Of a DNA stretch of 36,721 nucleotides, positions 19,788 to 28,805 are shown piece after piece. The stretch is from a virus. The stretch covers positions 1-36,721 of the IMG/VR virus record IMGVR_UViG_3300044695_000904; one strand, written 5' to 3'. Numbering within the stretch: position 1 is the stretch's first letter; each line of letters starts with the position of its first letter. A program made the translations under genes and the position numbers. Under the pieces are notes generated by a model, which saw only the letters and a program-made list of their open reading frames with translations, ran no database searches and was not told the origin of the DNA.

Positions 19788-19987
19788 CAGTACACCTTCT
19801 TACCGTCGCCGACCGTTGGACTCTTCTTGCGATCAGTAGAGCCATCAAAACACCACTGAGCTTGGAAACCACCTTTGGGCAAAACACCTGATTTGTAATA
19901 AGGCTCACCGCCAGTGGTCGCATCTGACGGGGTTTGTGGGCGTGTTGGCGAAGCCTTACCCTGGCTATTCTCCGGATACTTTTTCAT
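19787..19987 (-). CDS. Small polar protein of the lysis-region cluster
   Basis: This 66-residue protein is rich in Pro, Gly, Lys and Thr. It has a SQGKASPTRPQTPSDATTGG segment, then PYYKSGVLPKGGFQAQWCFD, and a basic C-terminus. No fold or membrane segment was recognised. The start has a strong ribosome site (AGGAGTATGAAAG) inside the end of the preceding gene, overlapping it by 23 bases. It may be a structural linker, but the role is unknown. Confidence 0.6.
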   Translation of the reverse strand: MKKYPENSQGKASPTRPQTPSDATTGGEPYYKSGVLPKGGFQAQWCFDGSTDRKKSPTVGDGKKVY

Positions 19988-20180
19988 CTTTCATACTCCT
20001 ATCTCTACGCAAAACCAAAAATGTAAATATGGCAAAGACAGTCAGAGCTACCAGCCTTTCCCACTGCGGTTCGTACATTGACCAACAACCCATTGCAAAT
20101 ACCAACAACAAAGCCAAAACCGTCAACAGACGTTCACCAATGATGTTCAATGCCAACCTGACAACTTGAATAGCATCCAT
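19965..20180 (-). CDS. Small two-segment membrane protein
   Basis: This 71-residue protein has two hydrophobic stretches at ~15-34 (GERLLTVLALLLVFAMGCWS) and ~43-59 (LVALTVFAIFTFLVLRR), and a charged, polar C-terminus. The start has an AAAGGGGATACAC leader. The location next to the lysis genes suggests a holin, antiholin or superinfection-related membrane protein. None can be singled out from the sequence. Confidence 0.65.
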   Translation of the reverse strand: MDAIQVVRLALNIIGERLLTVLALLLVFAMGCWSMYEPQWERLVALTVFAIFTFLVLRRDRSMKDEKVSGE

Positions 20181-20217
20181 GTGTATCCCCTTTATAATAA
20201 ATGGTACTCACATAATA

Positions 20218-20418
20218 CTACTCATCTTCATCATTGGCAAAACCAGCACCCCACTCATCATCGGCAATTTTGAGCTTGATAGCTTCTAGCTTCAAAGCAC
20301 GATCAAGTACCTTTGTCTTATCAGTAATTGACGCTGTGGAATCTCCCATAACCGACGTTAGCATTTGCGATATAGCATCCTCTAACGCCGGATTTATCCC
20401 CTTATCCTTTTTCTTCAT
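20218..20418 (-). CDS. Small conserved acidic/basic helical protein
   Basis: This 66-residue protein has a basic N-terminus (KKKDKGIN), a helical middle ([36 protein letters not shown]) and an acidic C-terminal tail ([14 protein letters not shown]). This bipolar arrangement resembles small conserved phage proteins found close to tiny basic genes. No function is established. It starts within the preceding stop codon (ATGA) with a GAGG leader. Confidence 0.65.
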   Translation of the reverse strand: MKKKDKGINPALEDAISQMLTSVMGDSTASITDKTKVLDRALKLEAIKLKIADDEWGAGFANDEDE

Positions 20419-20561
20419 CGCTTTCCTCTAGCTGCCTTCTTTGCTTTTCTTGCAACAGAATAAGCAATTGCGACTGCTTGCTTCTGTGGTTTACCGCGCT
20501 TAATCTCTTTGCTGATATTAGCGCTCATAGTCTTCTGGCTGTACCCCATTTTGAGTGGCAT
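20415..20561 (-). CDS. Tiny Lys-rich protein
   Basis: This 48-residue protein (start ATG 20561) contains [20 protein letters not shown] and then [21 protein letters not shown]. The repeated [26 protein letters not shown] pattern is very common in phage genomes, where the product is usually of unknown function and strongly basic (expected pI above 11). A role in DNA condensation or as a minor internal protein is plausible. The next gene starts by ATGA overlap. Confidence 0.85.
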   Translation of the reverse strand: MPLKMGYSQKTMSANISKEIKRGKPQKQAVAIAYSVARKAKKAARGKR

Positions 20562-20570
20562 AGCGGCCTC

Positions 20571-20735
20571 CTATCGCTTCATCTTACGGTTAGCGCCACG
20601 CATAGGCGTAACCTTCAAACTGCGACCTAGCATCTTCTGAGCGTCCATAGAACCACGCATTTCGTTCTCACCACCACGCTTAGTGTCAGCTTCCATCTGA
20701 CGCATTTCTTTTTTGGAATATTCTTTACCGTACAT
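20571..20735 (-). CDS. Tiny Arg/Met-rich basic protein
   Basis: This 54-residue basic protein starts at ATG 20735 (GGAGATTGAAAT leader). It reads YGKEYSKKEMRQMEADTKRG, then MRGSMDAQKMLGRSLKV and an RGANRKMKR end. Four MR or RM pairs and many Lys give a strong positive charge. It lies between two other small or structural genes of the late operon. It may be a DNA-binding minor virion component, which is inference. Confidence 0.75.
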   Translation of the reverse strand: MYGKEYSKKEMRQMEADTKRGGENEMRGSMDAQKMLGRSLKVTPMRGANRKMKR

Positions 20736-20747
20736 AATTTCAATCTC

Positions 20748-22133
20748 CTATTGTTCAGATTGCAAGGGTTTTGCTGCCGTACCAACTGCTGTTGCTTGTG
20801 TTGCACGTTCTGTAACCGTCATTGGCTTTTCTTTCAGTGTTCTTTGTATTGCTCTAGCTTGTCTTGTCTTTAGACCAGCAGAGGTAGCCATCTTGCCCAT
20901 AGTCGTTCCAAGAATATCTCTCAAAGATCCATCTGTTCCAGAACGCTGCCATACCGGACGTAATTGCAACTCTTGCCCAATTCTCCCAAGCTCGTCTAGC
21001 TCTCCACCAACTCTACGAATAGCTTGCTTTTGACTTCCAAGCATATTTCCTAAAGCTTCAAGACTTATATCGCCACCACGAACACCTTTTTGACGAATCA
21101 AATCTTCAAGAATTACGCTATTTCGATACAAAGGACGCAATTTATTTAATTGACCTGCAATTTCAGGATAATTTCTTGCAATAGAGCCATCAATCGCATC
21201 CACCAATTCATACAGCCTATGCGCGTCAGACCTGTCAGATGCAGACCTTGCAGCAGCCATTAAATCATTTCTAATGGTTTGCAAAGCATCACCTGATATT
21301 GCAAATGTTTTTGGTTTAGCGCCTTCTCTTCCGGCTAAAGAACTAAAATTTTTTACAATTGCATCAGCAGTATTTCTTACAGCCGCCAGTTGCTGACTTG
21401 GAGGAAGATTAGTTTCGAATGTTCTAATGGCATCTAATGCTTGTATTGCTTCTGTATCAACATTAAATATTTTTCCTTTGTAAACCTTATCAAACTCAGA
21501 GCCAAGAGACTTTAAACGACCACGAACAAATTCTGGAGTTATTTCAGCAACTTGTTGACCGGTAGCTTTTGAAGCTAGTTTGTTTGCTAAAGACTGATTC
21601 TCTAGGGCAAAACCAGTAGCGCCTTTTTCTGCTACTGGTTCAACTCGTCGTACTTGAGAAGGACTTAATTTAAAACCAAGACGTTCCGCAGTTTTAGCAG
21701 TAGCTTCTCTAGTTACTGAAGGAACACCAAGAACCATTTTTGTTCCGGTTTTTAAAATGCTTGGTAATGCAGTGCCAAATCCACCAATAATTTCACCGGC
21801 AGTTTTATATCCGCTAACTTCTTCTCTTGGAGGTTGAATTCCAACTTTTGCTAAACCTCGCTCAATTTCTGTTCCAGTTGGAAATATTGTTTCCCTTCCC
21901 ATTAACTGATCGCGCTGGTCTTTTTCTCGCAATCCCAAAAATTCAGGAACAGTATAAGCACCAAATTTCTCAAGTTCTCCAAGACCACCGCCTAATCCAA
22001 CAACTCCACCGTAGGTAAGTGCGCCAACTTTTTCCCCAAAAGTCGGCTCTTTCACTTGTGACATTTGCTGTCTGCCAGATAAAGATTTTTCCTTTTCTAG
22101 CTGCAACAATTCCAATTCTTCATCTTCAGTCAT
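20748..22133 (-). CDS. Putative internal virion protein A
   Basis: This 461-residue protein has a charged N-terminal helix (ELELLQLEKEKSL), a Gly-rich segment near 37-52 (GALTYGGVVGLGGGLGELEK), a second hydrophobic patch near 108-125 (AGEIIGGFGTALPSILK), then a long helical region (130-440) typical of ejection or internal core proteins. The start overlaps the previous gene's stop as ATGA. In podoviruses such proteins are injected with the DNA and help to form a trans-envelope channel, but I did not match it to a named protein. Confidence 0.6.
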   Translation of the reverse strand: MTEDEELELLQLEKEKSLSGRQQMSQVKEPTFGEKVGALTYGGVVGLGGGLGELEKFGAYTVPEFLGLREKDQRDQLMGRETIFPTGTEIERGLAKVGIQPPREEVSGYKTAGEIIGGFGTALPSILKTGTKMVLGVPSVTREATAKTAERLGFKLSPSQVRRVEPVAEKGATGFALENQSLANKLASKATGQQVAEITPEFVRGRLKSLGSEFDKVYKGKIFNVDTEAIQALDAIRTFETNLPPSQQLAAVRNTADAIVKNFSSLAGREGAKPKTFAISGDALQTIRNDLMAAARSASDRSDAHRLYELVDAIDGSIARNYPEIAGQLNKLRPLYRNSVILEDLIRQKGVRGGDISLEALGNMLGSQKQAIRRVGGELDELGRIGQELQLRPVWQRSGTDGSLRDILGTTMGKMATSAGLKTRQARAIQRTLKEKPMTVTERATQATAVGTAAKPLQSEQ

Positions 22134-23668
22134 CGTCCAGCCTCCCTAGCAGTTTTCTTTTGCTGCAATTCCTGTAGTCTCTTTTCCTTATCTTCAGACC
22201 ATCCTCCACCACCGCCGACAACTCTTGATGTTTGTTGACCAATAGTTTCAGCCCCTGGCTTTCTTGCTGAACGAATAACCTCAGAAGTTGTAAATGGAAT
22301 AGCTTGCTCAATACGTTTTACCAAAGCATCCGCTGTTTTTGCTTGTCCTGGTGGCATCAAACCAGATTCAATTGCTGGGCGTATATTTTCTGTAGCAATA
22401 CGACGAATATCAGCCAGTTTAATAGCGACTTTGTAAGGATCATCAATACCAGCATTGATGTACAAGCCGCTTTGCATTTGGTTTGCAAGCTGTGTCAAAC
22501 CTGTAGCAGCACCACTAGCTTCAATAGACGCTAAGTTACGACCAATACCTGTAAATATAGTATTCATCATTTCTGCTTCTTTACTAGATATTTTTCTACC
22601 AAGATTATTTCTCATGTAATTCAAGAAACCATCTTTAGTTTGCAGGTTTGGCAACAACCCTGTGGTTGTTCCAACTGGAAGTTCTGACAAAGATTCTAGG
22701 GCAGAAGCAACCCCGCCTAATGAGTTGACAGCCCGTTGAGCCATCATATTTTGTTGAGTAATTTTTCCTTGTTGAGCTTCAAGTCTTGCTAATTGCGCTT
22801 CTCTAGTAGCTTCAATTTGAGCAAGTCTCAATTGTTTTTGTTGTTCTAATTCACGCTCCTTAAATCTCATATCTTCAGCGCGTTTTACTTGATCGTTGCG
22901 TAAAGCTACAAGACTAGAAGTATCTTTACTTACTCCATCAATATATTCAACAGCACGTTGAATACCTTGCTTTTTTAGAATTGCATCACCAATCTTTGAA
23001 CCAGCTTTAGCAAAAGCAATTTCTGCCTGTTGCTCACCAAGCTCTCTGTTTGTTCTATATGTTTGCAAAGCTTCTTGAAGCTCTGTTTGCAAAATAGTTA
23101 CTTTGTTTTGCAATACCTTTATGTTCTTTTCAAAAATATCTTTTTCTCTTTTGTATATATCTGCTCTGCCTTTTTGGTAGCCTTCCAGCATCCCATTCAT
23201 TGCACCCATTGTGTTGTAAGCAGATAACTTACCTTCCCCGCCTACTGCCATGCCAATAATCCCAATCAAGCTAAACATGGTTGCCATGTCTTTAGCATTG
23301 TCTTTAGATGGAACAAATGCCGCATTTTTTAATTCATCTCTAGCAAGCTTTAATGCCTGACGCTCCGGAGATTCCTGCGCCATTTTTGCTTCTTCTTGAC
23401 GAAGCTGAAGCTTTTGTTCTTCTCTTGCAACCGTTCTCTCTTGGTCTAAACGCTGCTGTTCTGCCGCTGCCGCATCCATCTCTTGCATTAAGCCAGATCT
23501 AGCCTGACGAGTTTCTTCCATTGCTGGAGCCATTTGTTCAGCAGTAACGTATTCTGGCTTTGTAGAACTTTTTGTGAATAATCCTTGTGTTAATGGCAAG
23601 GATGGCATTTGTCCTAGCATCCGATTTTGAGTTTGGGTCTGTAAAATGTCAGCCATCATAAGCTCCAT
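22130..23668 (-). CDS. Putative internal virion protein B (coiled-coil)
   Basis: This 512-residue protein is dominated by Gln/Glu/Ala/Arg-rich coiled-coil segments (residues ~25-100, 165-215 and 235-300, for example EQQKQLRLAQIEATREAQL). It has a small hydrophobic Gly segment MFSLIGIIGMAVGGEG near 130, and a less charged C-terminal part with NLGRKISSKEAEMM near 350. ATG 23668 overlaps the previous stop as TGATG. Another in-frame ATG lies at 23656, with a better spaced GGAG site. Position between two structural genes and the helical build suggest an ejection protein. The family is not identified. Confidence 0.6.
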   Translation of the reverse strand: MELMMADILQTQTQNRMLGQMPSLPLTQGLFTKSSTKPEYVTAEQMAPAMEETRQARSGLMQEMDAAAAEQQRLDQERTVAREEQKLQLRQEEAKMAQESPERQALKLARDELKNAAFVPSKDNAKDMATMFSLIGIIGMAVGGEGKLSAYNTMGAMNGMLEGYQKGRADIYKREKDIFEKNIKVLQNKVTILQTELQEALQTYRTNRELGEQQAEIAFAKAGSKIGDAILKKQGIQRAVEYIDGVSKDTSSLVALRNDQVKRAEDMRFKERELEQQKQLRLAQIEATREAQLARLEAQQGKITQQNMMAQRAVNSLGGVASALESLSELPVGTTTGLLPNLQTKDGFLNYMRNNLGRKISSKEAEMMNTIFTGIGRNLASIEASGAATGLTQLANQMQSGLYINAGIDDPYKVAIKLADIRRIATENIRPAIESGLMPPGQAKTADALVKRIEQAIPFTTSEVIRSARKPGAETIGQQTSRVVGGGGGWSEDKEKRLQELQQKKTAREAGR

Positions 23669-24861
23669 CAAACACGAGGTTTGGTAATTTGCTCTACATC
23701 AGCATTATTTGCACCCATACCTACCAATATCCTAGCCATATTTGTGTAGTATGAATTTGTCATCTGTGTAGCATAACGATCTGCTTCCAAGCCAGTACGG
23801 ATAGCACCAAGCATCAATTGATCGCCAATGTTGCTAATCTTCATTCCATAATCATATTGGTTAGCAAGAAGCTGTTGGCGATAATTTTCTATTTGTGCAG
23901 CCGCTTGTTGCGCTCCAACACCGCCCCTAGCTTCAGCACCCTGTGCTAGTCTGGCTCTCATGGCTGCTAAAGACTGTTGGCCTTGAGGCGTAAGCTGACC
24001 TGTCTCTGCTTGTTGAATTAGAGTAGCACCACGCTCACGATATGGACGAGCAATCTCTTCCTGCTCTGCTCTTGCCTGTCTTCCTTGCTCTGCGGCCTCT
24101 CTTGCACCCATAGCGCCCTGAATGCCCAATCCAGCCGCTAGACCAAGACGGGCAAGCTCATTGCCAGAAAGTCCTGTAGCTTCTTTCAAATAATCAACAC
24201 CACGACGTACAAGACCTTTTTCTTCCCCTGCTCTACGCAATCCTTCTGCCCCTGTAATGGCCTCTCTTTCAGGGAAGGCAGCAGGTGTTGCACCAGGCAT
24301 TGTTGGGAATCCACGTTCATCAAAACCTTTTGCAACATTAGGAACATTAAAACGATCTAAAGTTGTTGGTACAGTGCCAAAACGATCAGCACCCATAACA
24401 GCAGGGCTAAAACCAAAATCACCTGTGCCTCTCACGTTGTAATCAGAAAGATAGTCTGGAGTAATTGTTTGTGCATTTGATGCAGTACCATAAGGCTGAC
24501 TAAAAATATCTGCTCTTGGCTCAACTTCTTGATAGCCAGTTGCAGCCGCATCTGAATAACCTTGAACATCTGCCGCAGTCATAGGAGATACGCCGCCCCT
24601 ATCCTGCGATGGCATATTTGCAAAATACTGATCTAAAGCATCATTTTCATCATAACCTTCGTAAAACTCCGGCAATCCGGTCATAGGATTTTCCGTAGCA
24701 GCGCCACCCATCCTTTGCAGCAACGCCGCCTCTTTAGGATTGATATGCGCCAGAATAGAATCACCACGCCTACCTTGAGACTGTAGGAATTGTGCAATAG
24801 CTGGCAAATCAATATCAGCCATTACGTCTGTCTTCAACAGTTTTGCAATTTGTTTTGCCAT
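23668..24861 (-). CDS. Conserved virion protein with ILAHINPKEAALL motif
   Basis: This 397-residue protein begins with LLKTDVMADIDLPAIAQFL and GDSILAHINPKEAALLQRMG, then GGAATENPMTGLPEFYEGYD. This N-terminal pattern is widespread in environmental phages just upstream of internal virion genes. The centre is low-complexity, and a glycine-rich hydrophobic stretch lies near residue 235 (LARLGLAAGLGIQGAMG). The C-terminal half is helical, with AREAAEQGRQARAEQEEIAR. It is probably an internal or tail-tip virion protein. ATG 24861 follows the upstream stop directly. A GTG at 24870 is an alternative start. Confidence 0.65.
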   Translation of the reverse strand: MAKQIAKLLKTDVMADIDLPAIAQFLQSQGRRGDSILAHINPKEAALLQRMGGAATENPMTGLPEFYEGYDENDALDQYFANMPSQDRGGVSPMTAADVQGYSDAAATGYQEVEPRADIFSQPYGTASNAQTITPDYLSDYNVRGTGDFGFSPAVMGADRFGTVPTTLDRFNVPNVAKGFDERGFPTMPGATPAAFPEREAITGAEGLRRAGEEKGLVRRGVDYLKEATGLSGNELARLGLAAGLGIQGAMGAREAAEQGRQARAEQEEIARPYRERGATLIQQAETGQLTPQGQQSLAAMRARLAQGAEARGGVGAQQAAAQIENYRQQLLANQYDYGMKISNIGDQLMLGAIRTGLEADRYATQMTNSYYTNMARILVGMGANNADVEQITKPRV

Positions 24862-24862
24862 T

Positions 24863-27499
24863 TTAGCCACCCAATTCGTCTTTAATTCTCAAGGATTCTA
24901 CATTCCAAACATTCTTACGTTTACCTAATCTGCTACCAAACAAAGGTTCCCCTGGATCACCAATCCGCAATGCTTGTGATAAGGCTTGCATAGCGGCTGT
25001 TGTTGATTTTGGAATAGGTTTTGTTGTTCCTGCTGCACCACCTGGAGAAATCAAACCAAGCAATATCAAATCCTCATCTGTCATAGGTTCAGCGCCTGTA
25101 CCTTCGCCTTCGCCTTCGCCCTCACCACCGCCACCGCCAATTCCTTCGCCTTCTCCACCTTTACCAGTTCCACCTTCTCCAGCACCTTCACCGCCAGTAC
25201 CTTCTCCACCAGCACCAGTTCCGGCAGCATCACCAATTCCTGCGCCTGTACCTGTTCCAGTGCCAGTGCCAGTGCCAGTGCCAGTGCCAGTGCCAATCTC
25301 AATAGATTCACCAGCGCCAGTACCTCCGGCAGTACCTCCGGCAGTGCCGTCTACAGTTCCACCAGTTGTGCCTCCAGTTGTACCTGTTGTAGTGCCAGTT
25401 CCTGTAGTGTCACTAGGAACAGTACCTGCTGTACCACCTGTTGTAATGCCACCAGTAGTAGTTCCAGTAGTAACATCACTGGGAACACTAGGGACTACGC
25501 CAGTTGGCGCACTAGGAACTGTGCCAGCAGTATCAACGCCAGCAGTTCCTCCACCCGTAGCAGCTCCACCAGAAGTAGCGCCACTAGCGGCCCCTCCAGT
25601 GGTTGCTCCACCCGTAGTACCAGTTCCTATACCAGCTAAATTGATAATGTCTTTTGTAATGTCTTTAACGCCAGCAGTTGATCCTCCTGACACTGGTTGA
25701 GTAGTTGGCGTAACTGGAGTTTTAGGCCCAGTTGGAAAAATAATTGCATCAGTTTTAGGAGCTTGCGTACCACTAACTTCAGTGAAACTAGGTCTAGTAT
25801 TTTGACTTACAATTGTATCAATTGAATCTTTTTTGTATGAAAATTCATAAGTAAATTTTTTTATGTCTGGCTCATAAACAATTGTGTATCCAGTTTCTTT
25901 TCCTGTTACTGGATCTATTTTTGTTATATTTTTTTTATAACTTACAATACCATCTCTGTCTGTATATTTAATAACCTGTTCGCCAGTTTCTCCAGGTAAA
26001 GGCTGAAATTCTTTTAAAGAAGAAATGTTGGATGGTACAGAAATATCCATTCCACCCGTACCAGCAAAAGGATCGCCTATTTGCGTACCAGGTTTTACAA
26101 CAGTGGCTTGTGATCCTTCTTCAAGACTTCTAATTTTTTGTTCTGCATCACCACGATCACTTAAAACAAAATCAGCTACTGCGTTTGCTAAAGCATCACT
26201 CTGCGACATTCCAGACTGTATATTTTTTGCATACTCCCCAAAAGCAGCAGCAATAGCTCTATCATCTGTTGCTCTTAAAACTCCACCAGCAACAGCACCA
26301 CCAGCAGCACCAGCTAATAAAGCAGTTTTTACATCTTGACCTAAGAGCGCAGCATTAACGCCTTGCGTAACAGAATTACCCAAAGTGTTTTGTATTATTG
26401 GATCTTTTAGTTTAGATAAGGCAGCAACATACTCACCAGCTTGGTAAGCTGTCATTCCAGCTACTGTTCTTTTTAATATTTCTTGAGGATCACCGCCATT
26501 AGTAATTCCAGCAATAGTATTTGCTATTGCATTACCAGCAGCGGCAGATACACCTAAACTCCCGGCAAGAACATTACCCATTGCAGGTAAAGCAATAGAA
26601 CCCATAGCAAGTTCAGCAAAATCAAAAAACCGATCTATGCCACGAGGTTTATTTGCTTGAATGTTATATTCAATATCTTGTTGCGCTTGCTCTATTCCCA
26701 ACTTTGTCGCATTGCTTATTACTGATTGCAATGCGCTAACATTTACATTTTCATTTTCTAATAAGTATTTAATTGTTTTTTGTAAATTATTATTATCTAA
26801 AGTATAGTCATTTGGGTTATAAGTGCTTTTGCTACCAGCGGTAACAATACGTTTAGTAATTCTGTGAACTTCATCAAATGCGTATTGTTTTGGATTTAAA
26901 TATGCTTTAGTAAGTTCCCCGTAAATTCTATTTATTTGTTTTTCTCTAAATTCAAATGTGCCGCCCTTTTTTTCCAGAGCGTAATATTCTAAATCGCTAT
27001 AAAGATCCTTTAAAGAAGGAATATATTTACCCATTCCTCCAACACCTACCCCATATCTATAATAAGAATTTGGAGCGCCATTAACAAATCTTTGTGCTTC
27101 TTCTATATTTGTAATTGGTTTTAAAGGCTCTTGTTTTTTAATTACAGTCGGCTTATCTGGTGCCGGTATATTTACAGTGCCAGCAGTAGTAACTCCAGCA
27201 CTGCTTGTAGCTGTGCTTGGCCCTAATTTAAGTGTATCTACTTGAGGAATAGTAGAAGAAGATGGGGTTGTTGTAGCAGTACCAGCTCCAGAACTAGGGC
27301 TTGTTGGGGCAGGAGGCCCATAGTTAGGCACGTTACCAGCAGTAACTTTGGGCGCAGCACTAGGTGTTACTGGTTCAGCCTTAATAACACCGCTTCGTAT
27401 TGCGGCTAATAAATTTTGTGGCGTTCCAAAAGCTTTTGCCATTGAAAGGTCTACCGCACCTAATGGCGTAATTACTTTTTTAGATGGGCTGGTTGCCAT
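24863..27499 (-). CDS. Large putative internal virion protein with Gly/Thr-rich region
   Basis: This 878-residue protein has a Pro/Thr/Ser-rich N-terminus (residues ~40-125) and a helical core (130-290). A hydrophobic Ala/Gly-rich region at ~295-345 (IALPAMGNVLAGSLGVSAAA) and a second at ~395 (TALLAGAAGGAVAGG) follow. Beta-like segments come next (500-590, with a YTDRDGIVSYK stretch). The low-complexity Gly/Thr/Ala region (~625-815) is made of short TGGTAGT-like repeats and a GTGTGTGTGTGTG run. A charged C-terminus ends in DELGG. The hydrophobic segments fit a DNA-ejection protein that enters membranes. No enzymatic motif was seen. Confidence 0.6.
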   Translation of the reverse strand: MATSPSKKVITPLGAVDLSMAKAFGTPQNLLAAIRSGVIKAEPVTPSAAPKVTAGNVPNYGPPAPTSPSSGAGTATTTPSSSTIPQVDTLKLGPSTATSSAGVTTAGTVNIPAPDKPTVIKKQEPLKPITNIEEAQRFVNGAPNSYYRYGVGVGGMGKYIPSLKDLYSDLEYYALEKKGGTFEFREKQINRIYGELTKAYLNPKQYAFDEVHRITKRIVTAGSKSTYNPNDYTLDNNNLQKTIKYLLENENVNVSALQSVISNATKLGIEQAQQDIEYNIQANKPRGIDRFFDFAELAMGSIALPAMGNVLAGSLGVSAAAGNAIANTIAGITNGGDPQEILKRTVAGMTAYQAGEYVAALSKLKDPIIQNTLGNSVTQGVNAALLGQDVKTALLAGAAGGAVAGGVLRATDDRAIAAAFGEYAKNIQSGMSQSDALANAVADFVLSDRGDAEQKIRSLEEGSQATVVKPGTQIGDPFAGTGGMDISVPSNISSLKEFQPLPGETGEQVIKYTDRDGIVSYKKNITKIDPVTGKETGYTIVYEPDIKKFTYEFSYKKDSIDTIVSQNTRPSFTEVSGTQAPKTDAIIFPTGPKTPVTPTTQPVSGGSTAGVKDITKDIINLAGIGTGTTGGATTGGAASGATSGGAATGGGTAGVDTAGTVPSAPTGVVPSVPSDVTTGTTTGGITTGGTAGTVPSDTTGTGTTTGTTGGTTGGTVDGTAGGTAGGTGAGESIEIGTGTGTGTGTGTGTGTGAGIGDAAGTGAGGEGTGGEGAGEGGTGKGGEGEGIGGGGGEGEGEGEGTGAEPMTDEDLILLGLISPGGAAGTTKPIPKSTTAAMQALSQALRIGDPGEPLFGSRLGKRKNVWNVESLRIKDELGG
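25257..25301. repeat. TGCCAG hexanucleotide tandem repeat
   Basis: About seven and a half perfect copies of the unit TGCCAG run here. On the coding (minus) strand they specify alternating Gly and Thr. Insertion or deletion of a unit keeps the frame and changes the protein by two residues, so length variation would be tolerated. The flanking DNA (25081-25700) holds many degenerate relatives of the same codons. Confidence 0.9.
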
Positions 27500-27501
27500 A
27501 A

Positions 27502-27846
27502 TTAACTCGCAATCTTTAATGCAGCAACTATTTGCTCATGAATGTAGTAATGATTTGCTACCCAATCATAAAAATCATCTTCTACATTCCAATTAGAATC
27601 TAATAAATTAAATGGATTATTTAAGTTTAATAAATTAGCAAAAGCATTATGTTCTACTTGGTGCGCTAATAACCAATCATCCAAGTTGTCAGGGTTTGCT
27701 TCCATTAAAGGAAAAGCAGGAACTGTTTTCCCCTGATCCATCAATATTTCACGAAACAGTTTATGCTGGTATCCATTCTCAAATAGAAATTCTTGCAACG
27801 AATCAACGTCACCAAATTTAACTATTGATAATTGATCCATGTTCAC
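27502..27846 (-). CDS. Small acidic protein of the tail cluster
   Basis: This 114-residue protein is acidic, with aromatic residues (DDFYDWVANHYYIHEQ near 85-105). The layout suggests a helical globular protein. It is placed between the 878-residue virion protein and a tail-region membrane protein. The start is GTG 27846, overlapping the preceding stop as GTGA. An ATG two codons later (27840) is also possible. It may be a tail adaptor or a small internal protein. No family was recognised. Confidence 0.6.
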   Translation of the reverse strand: MNMDQLSIVKFGDVDSLQEFLFENGYQHKLFREILMDQGKTVPAFPLMEANPDNLDDWLLAHQVEHNAFANLLNLNNPFNLLDSNWNVEDDFYDWVANHYYIHEQIVAALKIAS

Positions 27847-28067
27847 GATTTGTCAACTTTCCCGTCTAGCTTGTCAAAAATTTTACCCAGCATACCTTTG
27901 ATGTCATGGATGTCACTTTTGTAAGCATCCTTACTCACATAGTCATGCGGCAAATCACGAATCTCTTCGTCTATACGATCCAATAATTTGGTAATGCGAT
28001 TAAGCGTATAGCCACCAAAAAAAGCAGCTAAACCCACTACCAAGTTAAAAAGCATTTGGCCTTCCAT
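27843..28067 (-). CDS. Small membrane-anchored coiled protein
   Basis: This 74-residue protein has a hydrophobic N-terminus (residues ~5-22, MLFNLVVGLAAFFGGYTL) and a charged helical remainder (RITKLLDRIDEEIRDL, DIKGMLGKIFDKLDGKV). The layout is similar to XhlA-type proteins that associate with holins, but it is located in the tail-fibre region rather than the lysis cluster. It could be a lysis or membrane-contact factor. The start lies directly before the stop of the tail-fibre gene. Confidence 0.6.
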   Translation of the reverse strand: MEGQMLFNLVVGLAAFFGGYTLNRITKLLDRIDEEIRDLPHDYVSKDAYKSDIHDIKGMLGKIFDKLDGKVDKS

Positions 28068-28796
28068 TTAAACTCCGTAATAAGGTATTTTTTTGTTTTG
28101 ACCACCAATTTGAACAGTAATGTAACCCTCTGGAACCAGCGGCAAACTGGAGGTTGCAAACGTAGCTGTAGCCGAGGTAGCAGATGTTAAATTAACATTA
28201 TTAGATGTTAAATTAGCTGTTATAGACCCGCCAGTAATCGTTACATTGTCAGCATTCTGTGTTGCTATTGTTCCTAGACCAGTGACATTTGCACTAGGAA
28301 CGCTTGTTAATGAAATTGTTACATTACCTGTAAGAGCGCCACCACCTGACAACAGGCCGCCAGCTAAAACATTGACGGTATTTGCTACTGCGCCACTCAC
28401 ATTTGCAACGGGTACAGAGGTCAAATCAACAGTGACATTGCCAGTAAGCTGACCGCCGCCCGTCAATAAGCCCGAAGTCAGTACAAATGTTGTATTTGAT
28501 ACAGCACCAACATTTGCTGCATTTAAAACAACAGCACCGACCTGACCATTAACAGACGTAACTGTGTTGGATTGGTCGATCTTCTGCCAAACTGTGCCAT
28601 TGAATATTGCCCAATCACCTATTTGCCAATCAGTAATGCCATTAAGATTAGTAGAACCAGCAACACTAACAACGTAATAATAGTTTTGTGTACCAACACT
28701 AGAGGTAAGTGCTGGCGAGTTTGCATTGGCATCCCAAGTGCCTTGATATGACAGGGTTCCTGTCGCTATACCGCCGCCACCAGCTACCTTTAACAT
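28068..28796 (-). CDS. Tail fibre or carbohydrate-binding virion protein
   Basis: This 242-residue protein starts with a typical fibre module (LSYQGTWDANANSPALTSSV, YYYVVSVAGSTNLNGITDW, IGDWAIFNGTVWQKIDQ) that resembles chitin-binding or CBM5/12-like modules of phage fibres. It continues with NTVTSVNGQVGAVVL and two to three repeats of TSGLLTGGGQLTGNVTVDL (near residues 107-150). The last ~25 residues (LVPEGYITVQIGGQNKKIPY) look like a conserved C-terminal tip. The layout suggests a trimeric beta-helical fibre that binds the host surface. The start has an AAGGAGCAATC leader. Confidence 0.75.
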   Translation of the reverse strand: MLKVAGGGGIATGTLSYQGTWDANANSPALTSSVGTQNYYYVVSVAGSTNLNGITDWQIGDWAIFNGTVWQKIDQSNTVTSVNGQVGAVVLNAANVGAVSNTTFVLTSGLLTGGGQLTGNVTVDLTSVPVANVSGAVANTVNVLAGGLLSGGGALTGNVTISLTSVPSANVTGLGTIATQNADNVTITGGSITANLTSNNVNLTSATSATATFATSSLPLVPEGYITVQIGGQNKKIPYYGV

Positions 28797-28805
28797 GATT
28801 GCTCC

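Noticed and set aside
25257-25301. CRISPR-like repeat array
   Set aside because: The repeats are six-base, contiguous, without spacers, and in frame inside a coding gene.
25260-25700. Plus-strand open frame of 146 codons with Pro-Val repeats
   Set aside because: It is the antisense of the Gly/Thr repeat region of the 878-residue protein. The repeat alone explains the absence of stops.
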